Shown here in pieces: positions 21,721 to 34,400 of a stretch of 64,000 nt of DNA (positions are counted from its first letter, which is position 1; each line of letters starts with the position of its first letter). The stretch is from Isoetes taiwanensis (lineage: Eukaryota; Streptophyta; Lycopodiopsida; Isoetales; Isoetaceae), in contig JAJEKV010000049.1 in the NCBI GenBank assembly GCA_021234155.1, positions 7,563,727-7,627,726 on the forward strand. Direction: 5' to 3'. The notes beneath the pieces are model-generated. The model worked only from the letters and a program-made list of their open reading frames with translations, made no database searches and had not been told where the DNA came from. Both the position numbers and the translations under genes were made by a program.

Positions 21721-22261
21721 GCCGGCACCCGGATGGGTGGGCCATTGTAATTCATTGAGCGTGTGGGAGAACAAGCATATCGCTTGGACTTGCCACCCAG
21801 CTTTGAAGATCCACAAGGTCTTTCCGTGGAGTCTTCTCAAGCAACACACCCCTGATCCAGAGGAGGTTTTGGATACCCCTACCCTCCTAGAAATGACTGA
21901 AGAGCACCTGGAAATAGTGCCCGAAGCTCTTCTTGATCGAGCTTACAAACAGACCAGAAGGACTCAAATGTTGCAATACTTGGTTAAGTGGAAGCACTTA
22001 CCAGTTGAAGATGCTACCTGGGTGATGAAGATAGACCTTGAGAAGCACTATCCGGACTTCATGCGAGAATCTCAAGGCCGCACCATCAACGATGCTATCA
22101 ACCCCGCTCCCGGCGGTAAGCTTGAAGGCTTGATTGACCGAGAATCATGTTTTAGAGGGGTAGACGCATCGTATATGATAGTAATAACCGATGATGAGAT
22201 CACCTTCGTGTTCTCTAGGACGAAGTGTATTGTTGATGTTGACATGACCACGAATTGCTAG
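21713..22261 (+). pseudogene. Integrase C-terminal tail with chromodomain
   Basis: Reads VFPWSLLKQHTPDPEE, then LLDRAYKQTRRTQMLQYLVK with WKHLPVEDATWV and DLEKHYPDFM. The V-K-W...P-x-E-x-x-T-W pattern is the chromodomain that defines chromoviruses and directs integration towards particular chromatin. The tail continues for about 60 residues beyond the domain. The frame is intact but starts with the 21713 frameshift. Confidence 0.88.
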
Positions 22262-22750
22262 GAAGGCATCTAGTAAATAGACTGCGTTCATTCTGGCTAT
22301 AAGGGGAATTGCAAGCCGTACACATGATAGATTCCCTTCTAGACATTTTTTCTTTTATTTCTAGGGGGTGGTCCCTGCAACCACAACTTAATCATACTAT
22401 TAACCTACGGGTATATGGTTGTGTGCAGGCCAATGAACAAGTCGTCACCTGCATTGTATAGAGGGTTGCTGATGACCCAACTTGTCCCGTATTGCTTTTG
22501 TCTATATGTATGAATTTTGTTGTCAGAATGTTTTAAATCGGACTCCGGTCCTAAACTCCTTTGGTCATAAGATTGTATCGAGCACCCTGTTGCTTGTACT
22601 TTGATATTTTAACTTCAATGTATTACTGTCCAAATTACTATAATCTCAACGTATTAATGTTATATTCTTAACTTCATTCTCTAATGCAGTGCTTTACGTA
22701 TATGTATTCAATTAGCTAACCCTAATGCTGAGGACAGCATTATTTTTTTT
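22262..22750 (+). other. Chromovirus 3' untranslated region
   Basis: About 490 bases from the last stop codon to the polypurine tract. AT-rich, no open frame, no recognisable motif. Confidence 0.7.
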
Positions 22751-22763
22751 AAGGAGGGGAGAA
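22751..22763 (+). promoter_or_regulatory. Polypurine tract
   Basis: AAGGAGGGGAGAA directly precedes the TGTGACG start of the 3' LTR. This is the plus-strand primer site of LTR retrotransposons. Confidence 0.93.
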
Positions 22764-24364
22764 TGTGACGTTCCACGTATTTATACGGTCTACTATACGG
22801 GACACGTACAAATACAAGCACGTCACTCCCTAAAGGTACGCTACCATGGGGGTATGGGAACTTAATTGCAACCTAGGGGGTTACCTTACAAAGGATTAAA
22901 TTAGCTATGCTAATTTAACACATTATTAACAATAACCTATAACCTAGGAAATTAGGATAATTACCAATTGGGAAGGCGCCACCTGCCCCAATCGATTGGG
23001 CAGCATGGGGATTGCCAAGTTTGGATGCCAACTTGACCCCTATCCCTGGGATTGACTCCTGAAGATCGACCAAGGAAGGCCAGGAGCTGAGCGCCATCAA
23101 CCACCTGCAGAGAACCGCCATACCAGTCGTCCCTGTGAAGCCACAGCTGAATCTTCAACCGCCAGGAGATGGAGGCGCCCCATGGGAATGAGTCCAGCCA
23201 GAATTCAGGTAGGTGGCTATGTGAATTCTAGATAACACTTGGTTGTGTCCGTCTTTCTCTGTTCTTTTTGTAATTCAGTCATAGAAACTAACCCTTGTTT
23301 GTGCAAACAAGTTCTCTTTATATTCAATTCTGGTTCTTACTCTGAAAGGATGGATTGTTAGTTCTTTGTTTCATCGACTCAAAGCGGGGAATTACAGGGG
23401 GTAGAGGCCTACGAACGTGTATGGTAGTATGCTCCTAGATAGCGCCCTGTAAAGTCCCATTAAATGCGGCCTGTGCACAAGAACCCACCGGGTCCTAGAT
23501 GCTATGGTCTGGCTTAGCACCAGACAAGGAACACAGTGGTGACATGAGGGGTGGGGTCTTGCATGAGCATACAAGGCTCCTGAGACTCCTACATTGGGGC
23601 TAGGCGATAGCCGGGTCACGAGGGGCGGGTATGGGTCCGACACTCCACGGGTGGGAAGGTGTGATCCGTATGGAGCACCTTGCACTTTGAGTAGATTTAG
23701 GGTGAGTAAGTCGGCACGGATGGGGTCGCTGATGCGCACGTATTCTCTAGCTCACCCATGGAACCCTTTGTGATTACGGAAGGGGACGCCTCCCCCGACC
23801 GCCTCATCGGACCAGCGCCATGAACCCGGAGTAGGCTCAGAGGGTGATGCCCTGGGTCTGCGTCTCCGGAAGGCTATAGCGAAGCCATAGCATGAATTGA
23901 CCCATCCGCAAAGTGTGTGAGGGGCGGATGGAGTGGACAACCCTAGCCAATGTTCCACGCCACCAACGCCATGCCAAGACTTCGGTCCGCTGATCTCTTG
24001 AGGCCCGGCCGTCACCGAACCCCCAGGAGAGTCTGAGCCGGGGTAGAACCTGGGGTTTGGGTGTTTTCTTAGGATTAGATGCATATTCTATGCCGTTGGT
24101 ATTTTGGATGGATGTGCCACCCTTCGTGGTGGTTATTTATGTATCTTCGTGCTGTGTGCTAACCCTTGTATTCATGCTTCCGCGACGTAGGAGTCCCATT
24201 GAAGGCGTGGGCCGAATGACCCCTTCGTGTCCTTCTTCGGGCCTCATTTCATCGATGGCCCGAATCAGACGGAGGGCCCTGCTCATGGTGAGATGATCGC
24301 CATGGGAGGGGAAAGTCCCCGTATGTATACGTCCGAGGGTCGTATATATTCTGGGAGCGTCACA
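22764..24364 (+). repeat. 3' LTR of the chromovirus
   Basis: 1601 bases, from TGTGACG to CGTCACA, which are perfect 7-base inverted repeats of one another. It matches the 5' LTR over its length with scattered substitutions and small indels. Followed by the TGTTT target duplication at 24365-24369. Confidence 0.95.
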
Positions 24365-24369
24365 TGTTT

Positions 24370-25590
24370 CTTTATCGTGTTTCCATTCTCTCAAGTTTTG
24401 CAATCTTTATAACTTCTCAAGATTTATGCCCTTTTTTTTTTATCCGTAAATTTGGATTAGAGTAGTGCAAGCTCTAGATTTCGGTCGACAATTAAATTCT
24501 ATTCACTGCTCCTCCAAGGGGGATTCACTGTAAGTGCCATACAATGTGCCTGAGTGACTTGTAGGGGGGTTTTTTCGACCCATTTCCATACGTATACGTA
24601 AGAGGTAGGGGGGCTTTTTGCCACTACTTGGGGTAAACTTTGTACGGAAGGGGTCGAATTTGCCTTTCAAGAAATCGTATACGGGGGTGTTTTTGATCAC
24701 CCTATGCACGCACATGGCATACCCCCCTTACTATAAGTGAACCCCCCGGGTGCTCCTCTTGTTCTTCAAACCATACAATTTCATATCTAGTTTGGATAAT
24801 TGTATTCTCGTCTGGATGAGTTCGTTAAATAAGACAAATGTTTCCATTTATAGTTTGGATAAGTTCGTTAAGGTTGGTTAAGGTAGTCTTATTATATCTT
24901 TGAAAACACTTTGCCTTATTATAATGGCAATCATCAAAACTCACGTTCATGGCACGATGGTTTTAAGAGGAGATCACGCTTGCATGATTCGAAAATATAT
25001 CTTCCCAAGACGCTCCAAAGCGTTGTTATGCTTTATGAGCAAAGCTCGCATCAAGTACACCTTCATTCATGGACTTGTTGAAATCTCTGCTGCTTAGCCA
25101 ACTCATTCATTCATAAATGAAGAGATGAAGAGTTTCATAAATGAAGAGATGAAGAGATGAAGAGTTTCATAAGTTTCAACAGGTTCATCTCTTCATTCAT
25201 AAGTTTAATTTAGCGCTCATAACAAAAAAGAAGAGGTTTAGAAATGATCTCATTGCCATGATAATTTACGTACAAAACTAAAGCATTTAACCATATTTAT
25301 TATTTGTTCAAATAAAACATAGCCTCCATATTATTATCATTAATGGATAAAACTAATTATTGTAGCTTTCAATGTCTCTCTTACTAGATCTCCATTCAAT
25401 ATTTCAACAACCGCAAACAATGCAAATTGACCCCATTGCTCCACTTTCTCTCTCTAGCGCCTGGCTCCACTTTCTCTCTCTACTTTCTCTCTCTACCCTG
25501 CATTGGCCCACCTTCTCTCTCTAGCACCTTGGCCCTCTCTCTCTCTCTCTCCCGCTCCCCTCCCCCTCCCCTCCCTCCCTCCCTCGCTCG
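24370..25590. other. Intergenic stretch with small repeats
   Basis: No recognised gene. 24530-24730 has G-run-rich DNA with two CGTATACG-type palindromic bits. 25113-25200 holds repeated ATAAATGAAGAGATGAAGAG units and, at its end, their inverted form (GTTCATCTCTTCATTCATAA), so it could fold as a hairpin. 25440-25600 is pyrimidine-rich with CTCTCT and CCCTCCC runs. Confidence 0.6.
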
Positions 25591-25599
25591 CTCGTTCAA

Positions 25600-26062
25600 A
25601 AAGCTGGAGGCATTGAACAAAAATTTTGAGAAGATCCTGCCAGTGATAACAGGTTTTGTAGAAAAACCACTTCAAAATTTCGAATACATTGGAATCTCTG
25701 GTGGCGCATCTAGAAGTGGTAGACTAGATGGCGATCATTCACCAAAGAGATAAAAGTTGGTTCGCTCTATAGAATACTCTATGGCATTGGCGGATGAATT
25801 GTTGGATAGTTCGCAGATTTTAGGGCGTGTGCAAGAGATAGCTGTCGCAATGGATGTGGATATCCTGAATACTACAGGATATACAGAAATGGATACATCA
25901 CAGACCATTGCAGCACGAAATGAACACGTTAGAAGAATAGCGGCAGAGCTTGGCGTAGATGTCTGTGAAAGAAACTCAGTGAAAATGTCAATTCATAACT
26001 ATTTTTTTGTAATTATACTTTTCGAAAAATACATGTTTTATGTTATGTGCCAATTTCGATGA
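25600..26062 (+). pseudogene. Unrecognised ORF with one in-frame stop
   Basis: A continuous frame from about 25600 to 26062 is broken only by TAA at 25751-25753. The first part reads FKKLEALNKNFEKILPVITG and NFEYIGISGGASRSGRLDG. The second reads IEYSMALADELLDSSQILGR, AVAMDVDILNTTGYTEMD and ARNEHVRRIAAELGVDV. The amphipathic helices and absence of low complexity suggest a real protein exon. I do not recognise the family. It lies between the chromovirus and LINE-B and could be a host exon or a 5' part of a retroelement. Confidence 0.4.
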
Positions 26063-26344
26063 AATTATTTGTCTAAAAGATCACGACCGCGATTATTCCG
26101 AGGCCTTTTATTTAGATTGATATTAGTTAATTGTAAGCAGTGAATTCTTTATATTTTGCCTTGTTTTCTTGTCCAAACTTTCGCCATGGCGATCTTTGGG
26201 AGCATTAGTGATGCTTTTCGAATCCCATATTTAATGGTCTGACACCTAGAGGCTATAAGTGTACAGATGATTTTTGGCGATTATAATTTCTTTAAGCTGA
26301 TTTACTATTTATTAACGCTTCATTCTGCTTGCATACAACCATTT

Positions 26345-27330
26345 TCTAGTTTGCCTAAGATGATCGCGACCTATTTCGTTGCCAAACGAGAAAATGAAAT
26401 TTCCCTAATTAATGAAATCTTGCTTAAAGGGGAGAGTCTCAACTCTATTGCACCAGATATGGATCTCATTTTCCTCATGGAAACATGGGAACATGCAGGG
26501 CACATACTGCCGAACCTTCCAGGCTATCTGCATTTTTCGGTGTTCAATGAGTGCACAGGCAAGCGAGGGCATGGCGGGGTTGCCTGCTACTATCATGCAA
26601 CTTTGGAGCACTCAGTCTCACTGCAAAAAACAGACAGGTACAATTGCTACTTGTGGGTGCGCGTGCATCATAACAGTGGCAGCATCCTCTTCATAGCAGC
26701 ATGCTACTTTCCACATGTCGAGAGCAACTTTTATCACACTCATTCGGGTGTGGATAGATTGAAGCCCTATGTCGATCTATATGATGACATACAGCAGCAC
26801 AAACAGTTGGACAAGGTTATGTTGCTTGGCGACTTTAATGCATGCACAGGAGCCGAGCAGGTCCCAAAATTTGAGCCCCTGGCAGAGGACGTCTTGCAAT
26901 TGAACCCCGCAGAGGTGGCTTGGTCAAGGATATCAGACGATCGCGCTATGGCAGGCAGTTGTTGTTGCTGAGTGGTATCTTTGACCTAGTTATTTGTAAT
27001 GGGTTGGCACAATGGCCATCTTCCAACCACTGCACTTGTAGACAGGAGAACCAAGGGGGCGACTCCAGTGTGGTGGATTATCTGCTGGTTGAGGAACAGG
27101 ATCTGCACCTGGTTACCCATTTTTCCATTGGCACAGACACTCGGGACGAGGAAGTGGACTCACACCACCAGCCCCTATTCGTGCATCTCCATTGGCAAGC
27201 TCCCCATGCATCTACTGCCTCAACACCCGAGGTGCCCCAGCTGCACCTGGACTACGACCGTGCAGGGACCTATGCCCAGCTGCTTGAGCATGACCTGCCG
27301 GGACTGCTGCATCTCCCCACACTTCAATAG
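26345..27330 (+). pseudogene. LINE-B APE-type endonuclease
   Basis: Frame 1 (26267-26971) has DLIFLMETWEHAGH (the E of the active site), then GHGGVACYYH, and MLLGDFNACTGA with the D-x-N motif near 26826-26860. A frame change near 26930 leads to 26920-27330 with SSVVDYLLVEEQDL and DSHHQPLFVHL, the S/T-x-x-D-Y and S-D-H-x-P-L equivalents. The usual SDH is DSHH here. It nicks target DNA to prime reverse transcription. The N-terminal strand is absent. Confidence 0.9.
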
Positions 27331-27440
27331 CAATCTGTTCAGCTGACTCACCTGCTTCTGATAGCTGCTGAGAGGTGCTTTGGGAGAGGCCGCTAACGGC
27401 GAACCTCGGGCGCTGCCACCTTTCCCCACAACAGATGGTT

Positions 27441-29640
27441 CGATGATGAGTGTTGGGAGCTCAAATGCGAACTCCAGCAAGTCACTGATCCCACCTCCCG
27501 CCCACAAGCCATCAGTCAATACCGCTCCTTCCTCAAGAACAAGAAAGCCAGATACCTCGCAGAGCATCAGCAACAAATGTTTGGTCTCCTGGATCGGCAC
27601 CCCAAGACATTCTAGAGAAGGGTCTTGAGCAAGACTGCACAGCCCACAGGGAATATCACCTCGGAGCAATGGGTACAGTACTTGCAACAGCTTTATGACC
27701 CGCTCGGGCTCCGGACACCAGTCCCTCCACAGATAGGCATGGCTCTGGTCATCACAGAGGGGGATGTCATCATGGGCCTACAACGTCTAGCTAATGGGAA
27801 GGCAGCAGATTTAGATGGCATGCAGGCAGAACTTCTGAAATGGTCTGGGCCTCCACTGGTGCCTGTCCTCACGACATTATTCAATAAAGCATTGCAACAA
27901 GGCTTCCCTCCGCAGTGGACCACTAGTAGAGTTGTGCCGATATACAAGGCAGGGGACCCTCAATGCCCGGCCAACTATTGTACTATTATGGTCAGCTCTC
28001 TCTTTGTAAAATTATTGGCTGGCATCCTTGAGCAACGGCTGACAATATGGGTAGAGGAGGCAAATGTGCGAGCTCTCACACAGGCAGGGTTTTGGCCCAG
28101 GCATTCCACCATTGATCATATCTTCACTCTGCGCACATTGATTGAGGATAGCAGGAATCACCGACAAAACCTGTACTGTTGTTTCGTAGTTTTTGCAAAA
28201 GCTTTTGACACAGTGCCCCGGGACAAGTTATGGGACAGACTGCGGCAACTGGGGACTCCCCTTGACTTGCAGAATGCAGTGTATAGGCTATACGAGGCAT
28301 GCTCAGCCCGTATCACATCGTCAGGACAGCCGATAATCAGTAGTATTGGAGTGCGTCAGGGTTGCCCCCTCTCCCCCACACTCTTTGGTCTATACATTGA
28401 CCAGCTGGAAGATTGGCTCTCTGAGCATAGAGGTGCGGGCGCCCATCTCATGCATCACACAATCCGTCAACTCATATATGCCGACGATGTCAACCTCCTG
28501 GCCTATACTCCAGAGGACATGCAACGTCACCTGGATGCTCTTGACATTTTTTGCCGATTCATTGGCATATGAGTTAACTTGGCCGAAACTAGGGTGCTGC
28601 TAGTTTCATCATCCCGTCAGCCAAGGCTTCCCTCATTCACTTACCAGGGACAAGATGTAGAGGTGGCTCCGACCTACAAGTACTTGGGGATCGAGTTCTC
28701 TGCTACCACCCACTGGGATGCTGCCATCAGGTTGCAGGTCACGGCGGGTTGGAAAGCACTATATGCCATGCAGAACAACAGCCACAAGGCAGAGTTGTAT
28801 GCCTGGGGCCACCAGTCACACTTGTTTCGGGCCTTGGTCGAACCGGTCCTCTTGTATGGGGCAGAAGTGTGGAGTCTGGTGATATCCCTCAACACCTGGA
28901 ATGACCTCAAGCAGGTGCAGAAAGCCTTCTTGGCACGAGCCCTTGTGGTAAAGTCCACAGATCTATACCAGATCCTACTCCAGGAGACAGGTTTTTAACC
29001 CCTTCAACGGGCTGCATTGGAACGTCATATCATTTACTTCCAGAAGGTGGTCGCTATGGGTGATACACGTTTGTCCAACCTTGCTTTGGCCATGGCGATG
29101 GGTCCCCAACGCCTCGAAACCTGTTGGAAGGACAAGCAAGCTCAGTGGTTCTCACGCTGGGTTGTGCAGGCAAACAGATGCGTACATGTAAGGACAAAGA
29201 AAGATCACAAGGCACTTAAGCGGTACCTAGATGCTACTTTCCTTCGCAAGCTCTGGGATGCAGATGCTCTGACGCACGTTAAGCTCGCACACTATCAGCA
29301 GCAAGTCAATCCTAGGCTTACGAGAGGCCCACACCAGTACTTGTACACCCAGTTGCCCATGAAGAAGCGCAGACTTATAGCTTCCATTCGCACGGGTGCA
29401 CATTGTCTCTGCATTGACACAGGACGTTGGGCTCGGGAAGCACGAGAACGAAGGCTTTGCCAGTGTTGCCACCAGGGCGCCCTTGAGGATGAATATCATG
29501 CCCTCCAGATCTGCCCAGCGTTTGCCTATATCCGAGAGCGGTATGTTCGATTACTAGTGCCTGGTCAACCGTTGCATGAGTTATTGAATACGGCGTCAGT
29601 GGGTTTGTTGGGGGTCATACCTCCAGGAGGTTATGGATGC
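27441..29640 (+). pseudogene. LINE-B reverse transcriptase and C-terminal finger
   Basis: From 27625 a single frame reads to about 29772 except for TGA at 28570-28572 and TAA at 28996-28998. Landmarks are RLANGKAADLDGMQAELLKW, FWPRHSTIDHIFTLRTLIED, VVFAKAFDTVPRDKLWDRLR (motif A), GVRQGCPLSPTLFGLYID (motif B) and LIYADDVNLLAYT with both catalytic aspartates (near 28470). The thumb TYKYLGIEF and, near residue 610, a CQCCHQGALEDEYHALQIC finger follow. The RT is complete in length. The two stops make the copy defective unless they are sequence errors. Confidence 0.93.
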
Positions 29641-29724
29641 ACGGACTCAATTGTGTCCTCCGAGACGGTATTGAACTGTCCTATACAATTGTACAGCGTG
29701 CCAGCATACTTATTACTGCTAAGG

Positions 29725-29880
29725 TTTTTCCCTCGAAAACCCTTCCGGGGAGGGGGAGGGAGGGGGGGTTAATCCTGTCAGTAATACGTTTGTTGCTCTC
29801 TTTTTGTTTGGGTCCCATAGGCCAATCGGTCTCCGTGGACGCAAAAAAATCTATTCTATTTTATTCTATTCTATTCTTGT
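29725..29880 (+). repeat. LINE 3' tail T2 (reference copy)
   Basis: About 120 bases of 3' UTR from TTTTTCCCTCGAAAACCCTT, through GTTTGGGTCCCATAGGCCAA and TCGGTCTCCGTGGACG, to an A-run and (TCTAT)n-like repeats. The last 40 bases recur, on one strand or the other, at five more places. A copy at 60845-60990 matches nearly the whole 120 bases. Confidence 0.85.
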
Positions 29881-31490
29881 TTCTTATTAGATAGATAGAT
29901 ATAAACATAGATTTTTGTACCATTATATTTATTTGCAAATTAATCTAAATTCCAATCATTCCAATAAACAACAAAACAACATGGTATTTCCATAAACTGG
30001 AACTACACTTTTTATGAAATACGTAGCATTCAGACTATCTAATATTGCCATCCCAATAAAAGCATGTAAGCTTTCAAATTTTTTGGGCGTATAAAAGAAC
30101 TAATAAGCATACAGACTCAATGGCAAGTTTTGGCATGGCATTCATGATATAAAGCCATTTTAAAAATGGAGCTTGCTGTTTTCTAAATCTCTTGATGAGT
30201 GACAAGAATTATTTTTTTTTTTGTTTAGACTTATCGGAATGTCAATCCATAGTGCTGTATATCTGAATGGCGTATCTGCCAAATTCTTGTATAAAATTCT
30301 TTCGTTGGGCAAGGTAATGTCTAAAGTAGGTAATGCTTGTGCAGAGGAGTTTTAGTATTTAGCACATTGATCGGTAGATCAAGACTTGTAACGGAAACAT
30401 ATCATTGAAATCGAGAACCTGCTACACACCATATTTCGCAACATATCACAATTTTAGTCTATCACTGTGATGAGCAGAAGCTTCAGCAATTGTGATCTCT
30501 AGGAGCTTCCAATAATTGTAATTGAAATAATAGGCAAGTTGGGAGCAAGTAAAGTTGGCCATTCTTGTTTGAGAGAATAGCGCAAACTTCCATTATTTGC
30601 GGTGTTTGAAGATCTGGTGGTCTTAGATTGCTGCCAGAAGTCTGGATTATTTGATGAAAAATTGCATCATGACAAAGCTTCGAATAGGATGACATAGGAT
30701 GACATTTGTCATGCCCTGAGCTTCGAATTTCATACATCATGACGTTGATAGGAAAAATAATTTCAAAGTTATTCTATCAGCCTTTCAGCCAAAATAGCAC
30801 AACAAATTAGTGCCATAGAAGGTCAATATCCTCCCGTTTTCAAAAGAACCCCAGCAAGGAATGCATGCAAAGGCGGCCACCCATGCTAGATACGTTAATA
30901 TGTACAAGTCTCCTTTTCTCAACGTCTATAAAATTCAGATTGCAAAGAAAAAAAAAACGGTCTGTGATGTGTGAACGTAATGTTAAAAGAGGTAAGTTAC
31001 TTTGACTAATGACGACAACAAGTGGTTGTGCTCAAGTACTCTTCTTGAAGCAAAGTCAAGATTTAGCGGCTTGATTAAGCACCGTGCATCAGACCTTAAT
31101 GTTGCATTATTTTTACTCATCTCATTTAAGCCATACGAGAATCTTTGACCAATTTCAGCAACTCTGAACATCGAAGAAATCGTATAGATTGAATACTCTG
31201 GGACACTAGCAAGGACTCACCATATAAACTCTTTGGAGAAGTCAGCATGTGGTTAAGGTGAAGCCAGATGGCTACTTTAAATCCTTCAGCTCAACAAATA
31301 GTTTCATATACACTTGGCCTATGCCCAAACATTGGTGACATTCCTGAAAACTTTCTTTTTCCATCTGAAGTCTGGCCTGCAAGAAACAATTTCATGATCA
31401 AACGCAATACCGAGTCTTTAGAAACATTCCTTGCCAATAATTCCTTCTCGCCCTTGAATATATGATCTTCATTCCACACCCAGCAAATTT
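29881..31490. other. Intergenic stretch, probably including UBA3 3' flank
   Basis: AT-rich, with short frames only, none recognised. A TAGATAGATAGATA run is at 29889-29902. The last few hundred bases before 31497 are probably 3' untranslated sequence of the minus-strand UBA3 gene. Confidence 0.5.
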
Positions 31491-31496
31491 TTTACA

Positions 31497-34400
31497 CTAG
31501 TTGCCGCAAACAATATCCATATCATTGGTAGTTGTAAATGAGATACTGACATGCAATGTGCCAGTTAGCTTTTTGTCATTGACATTCAGGGTCTTTCTGT
31601 CATTGGTCACTTGGGAATCAATTAATCAAAGTAGTGTCCGTTGAAGATTTGGCCTAGTCATTTCCTCCAGCACTGGGGGTGCTTGCATATACAAATTGTT
31701 TCCTTCATGTGAAATTGGTTTTGATAGCTTCTCCTTAAACCTTGGATCTGCAAGCAACATGTCTATAAACTGAAACACAAGAAGATAGTAAAGCTAAATG
31801 AACAAACATTTGAGGTGCATCTAATCAGACGATTACCTGCTGTAATGTGATTGAATCATCCACCTTAACTGGAACTCCTGGGCTGCATATTATGCAATTT
31901 GGGTCTTTGTCATAGGAAACTGTACGAGTATACACACCAGATGTTCCCACATGAGCCACTAATCTTCTTTGCAAAATGACCAGACAGTAACTATGAAGGG
32001 TACCCACATTGTGTAGTTGTCCATCCCTTTACTGCACATTGCAATTTTTAGTGCTTCCAAAGAACACATGGCAGCAATAATTGCATTTATAGATGCAATA
32101 GCAGGTATTATATTCTTCACTACCCCCTGAAAAATAGTTCAAACGTTAGCTCAGGGGTGAGAAAAGTCACAGGTCCAATCAAGCAGTAAATTTTGTTGCA
32201 TAGCATTTTAATACCAGACTACATCTAATGACAGTGCCATTGACTGTTTCCAAATTGAAAGTCTTATCCAGTCCTATGTATTTCATAAATTTCTAAATAT
32301 GCAAGAGGCGTTGATGCTGAACCTGTGTCAAAGAATATTTCACTCCACTTATGTTAAACTGCTCTGCTCTTTTAAGTGCCTGCGTGCAAAACTTACCATT
32401 AGCAAAAATTGATATCTTTAAAGACACACAAAATATGTAGGCTCGAATACCTGCTCATAGATCCATTTCATATGCTCTGGATTATTGGAATCAAATGATT
32501 CCTCTGTCCTGTCCTGCAAAATAAACAGATAATATGTAAAATTGAATGATAACATTTCATCAGTAAAAGACAGAACCTTACCTGGCCCCATTGAATGAGA
32601 TGTACATATTCAATACAATGAACCGGCGAGCGGGGTGTCTCGGCGAGCGTACACAGAGGAAACGTGACTTGAGGTGGGAAAAGCCACAGCGTGCAATGAA
32701 AACATGGCGTAACACCAGGTAAAATAACGCGAGCATGCCCTTTAAAACCCTCAGTCCCCCCATCAACCATTGGCTTGATTGTGGAATAATCAGGCGTACC
32801 ATCCGCATCATACTCTTTAAAGAATGCCAAAAACACATTAGCCCTTCGTCATGCTCTAACCAATGTTTGAAATACAGATAAAATTAGGCAAAAAGATATC
32901 AAATTATGACTGCATGAAAAATGGGATACACGAATTTTTTTTTGCAAAAGAGCCGAGGTCCCAGGAATGGAAGCATTACTGCAGACATTGGCGGCTCCTA
33001 GGAACAAGATATAGTTCCCAAAAAGACAGAAATTCTGCAACAGAAGAAAAGGCCCCAGGAAATGGAAGTATTACTGCAGAAGTTGGCTCCTCCTAGAAAC
33101 AAAGGTATAGTTCTCAAAAGGAAAGCAATGAGAATCAGAGACATACACACGATGGAAGTTTAAGCTTGGCAATTGATCTGCTGATTTAGAAAAATAACAG
33201 AATTTCAATAGAAGAAGGGGAACAACTTTTGCACTATAGCTAACAAATGCCATCCAAAAGTATAAAACGTTACTGTGCTTATATGTTTGTCTATTGTGCC
33301 CTCAAATGCAGAATTCTTCTGCTTCTTTTATCTAATCTTCAGTTCGATATCCTGGCCCGAATATTACTTGATACCTAGGAAGTTAATCATTATACTGACG
33401 ACATTCAAAGTACATATCAGAGTTTTGAGCATGGTACCTAGAAGCTACAGACTACCGAATTGATATAACTCCGTGCCTCAAGAGAATCTAAGCCAAGTAC
33501 AATTATTTGGAATTCCCGATAGAAATCCATTTCCTTCTCCTCGATCCTAATGTGGGGTCACTGTAACCCCTTTCACTCGTTGCATCACTCTGGAAGCTGC
33601 AACCTCAGCTTTTGGCTTTCCTACATAAAAAGTCCTGTATAAAAAGCACTATCTCAAGTTACATTACTATTAGCAACACATCCCTTTAGTTGCAAAAATG
33701 AACAATTTGCAGAAATTTCCTCTGTGATTGGTTCATCCTGCTATTCTGGCTTACATTTACCTTCTCCCAATCTGACATTCTCTCATTGTTTTGACTTCGG
33801 GGTGTTAGCCTAACATAAATGTGTTATGTCTTAACATACACACGAGACATGCAACAATGAGAAGGTTAGGTGCAACGAAACCATCAAAGAATCACGTTCA
33901 GCCCCAGACATATTCTGCTACAATAATCTCTAGAGTCCTGTCTCCAAATTCTCTAAATATTGTCTTTTTTAAAAAGAATGATTCTTTATTTTATTGCCGC
34001 ATTGAAAATGCGCCGAGGAAGTTGGACCATTAACAATGCCCCATGCAAAAATAATCAGAGCACTGCTGCTGCCCAACTTCTAGTCAGGCCTGTTTCCAGC
34101 TGATCTATTGTTAACCATATAAAAGCAAGAAGATGCCGTTAACCATCTGCTGCTTACTTTATTCAGGCAATGTGTGATCCATCTTTGCATGTACAGATGC
34201 TCTGGGTTTAAGTACTATTACGCTGAACTTGCTTTGATACTTGTTCCTTTACAAGCAGCTAAATTAGTACTGTGTATTAACACATTGGCAAAATATAAGA
34301 CTTTAATCTTATACCAAGTTACTAATGCAGTGGAAATCACATAAAAAATATATATTGTACGGAGATATAGCAGTTCTGTCTTTATCTTCCAGGAGGAGAC

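Larger units (their letters stand above)
11241..24364 (+). mobile_element. Ty3/gypsy chromovirus, full-length but decayed
   Basis: A 13.1-kb element with two 1.6-kb LTRs, a TGTTT target duplication, an initiator-Met primer site, gag, then protease, reverse transcriptase, RNase H, integrase and chromodomain in that order, and a polypurine tract. The chromodomain places it among plant chromoviruses. All coding domains are broken by frameshifts or stops, so it is not autonomous now. Two oddities stand out: the LTRs are unusually long for a chromovirus, and about 4.9 kb of coding-like DNA sits between primer site and gag, where there is normally only a short leader. It inserted about 100 bases downstream of the Ole e 1-like gene. 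Confidence 0.93.
26345..29880 (+). mobile_element. LINE-B: non-LTR retrotransposon, endonuclease + RT
   Basis: An APE-type endonuclease (26345-27330), linker, reverse transcriptase and C-terminal finger (27441-29640), and a 3' tail ending in a (TTCTA)-like repeat at about 29848-29880. The start is truncated, because the first conserved Asn motif of the endonuclease is missing. It is closer to LINE-A than to the L1-type element at 36.7 kb, by the RT motifs and by the shared tail. The lesions are one frame change in the endonuclease, one between the domains and two in-frame stops in the RT part. Confidence 0.92.

Noticed and set aside
31837-32126. A mini-intron in UBA3 exon 7 as explanation of its frame break
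   Set aside because: The only GT...AG pair that keeps the frame would be about 41 bases, too short for a normal plant intron, so an insertion or local error is more likely.
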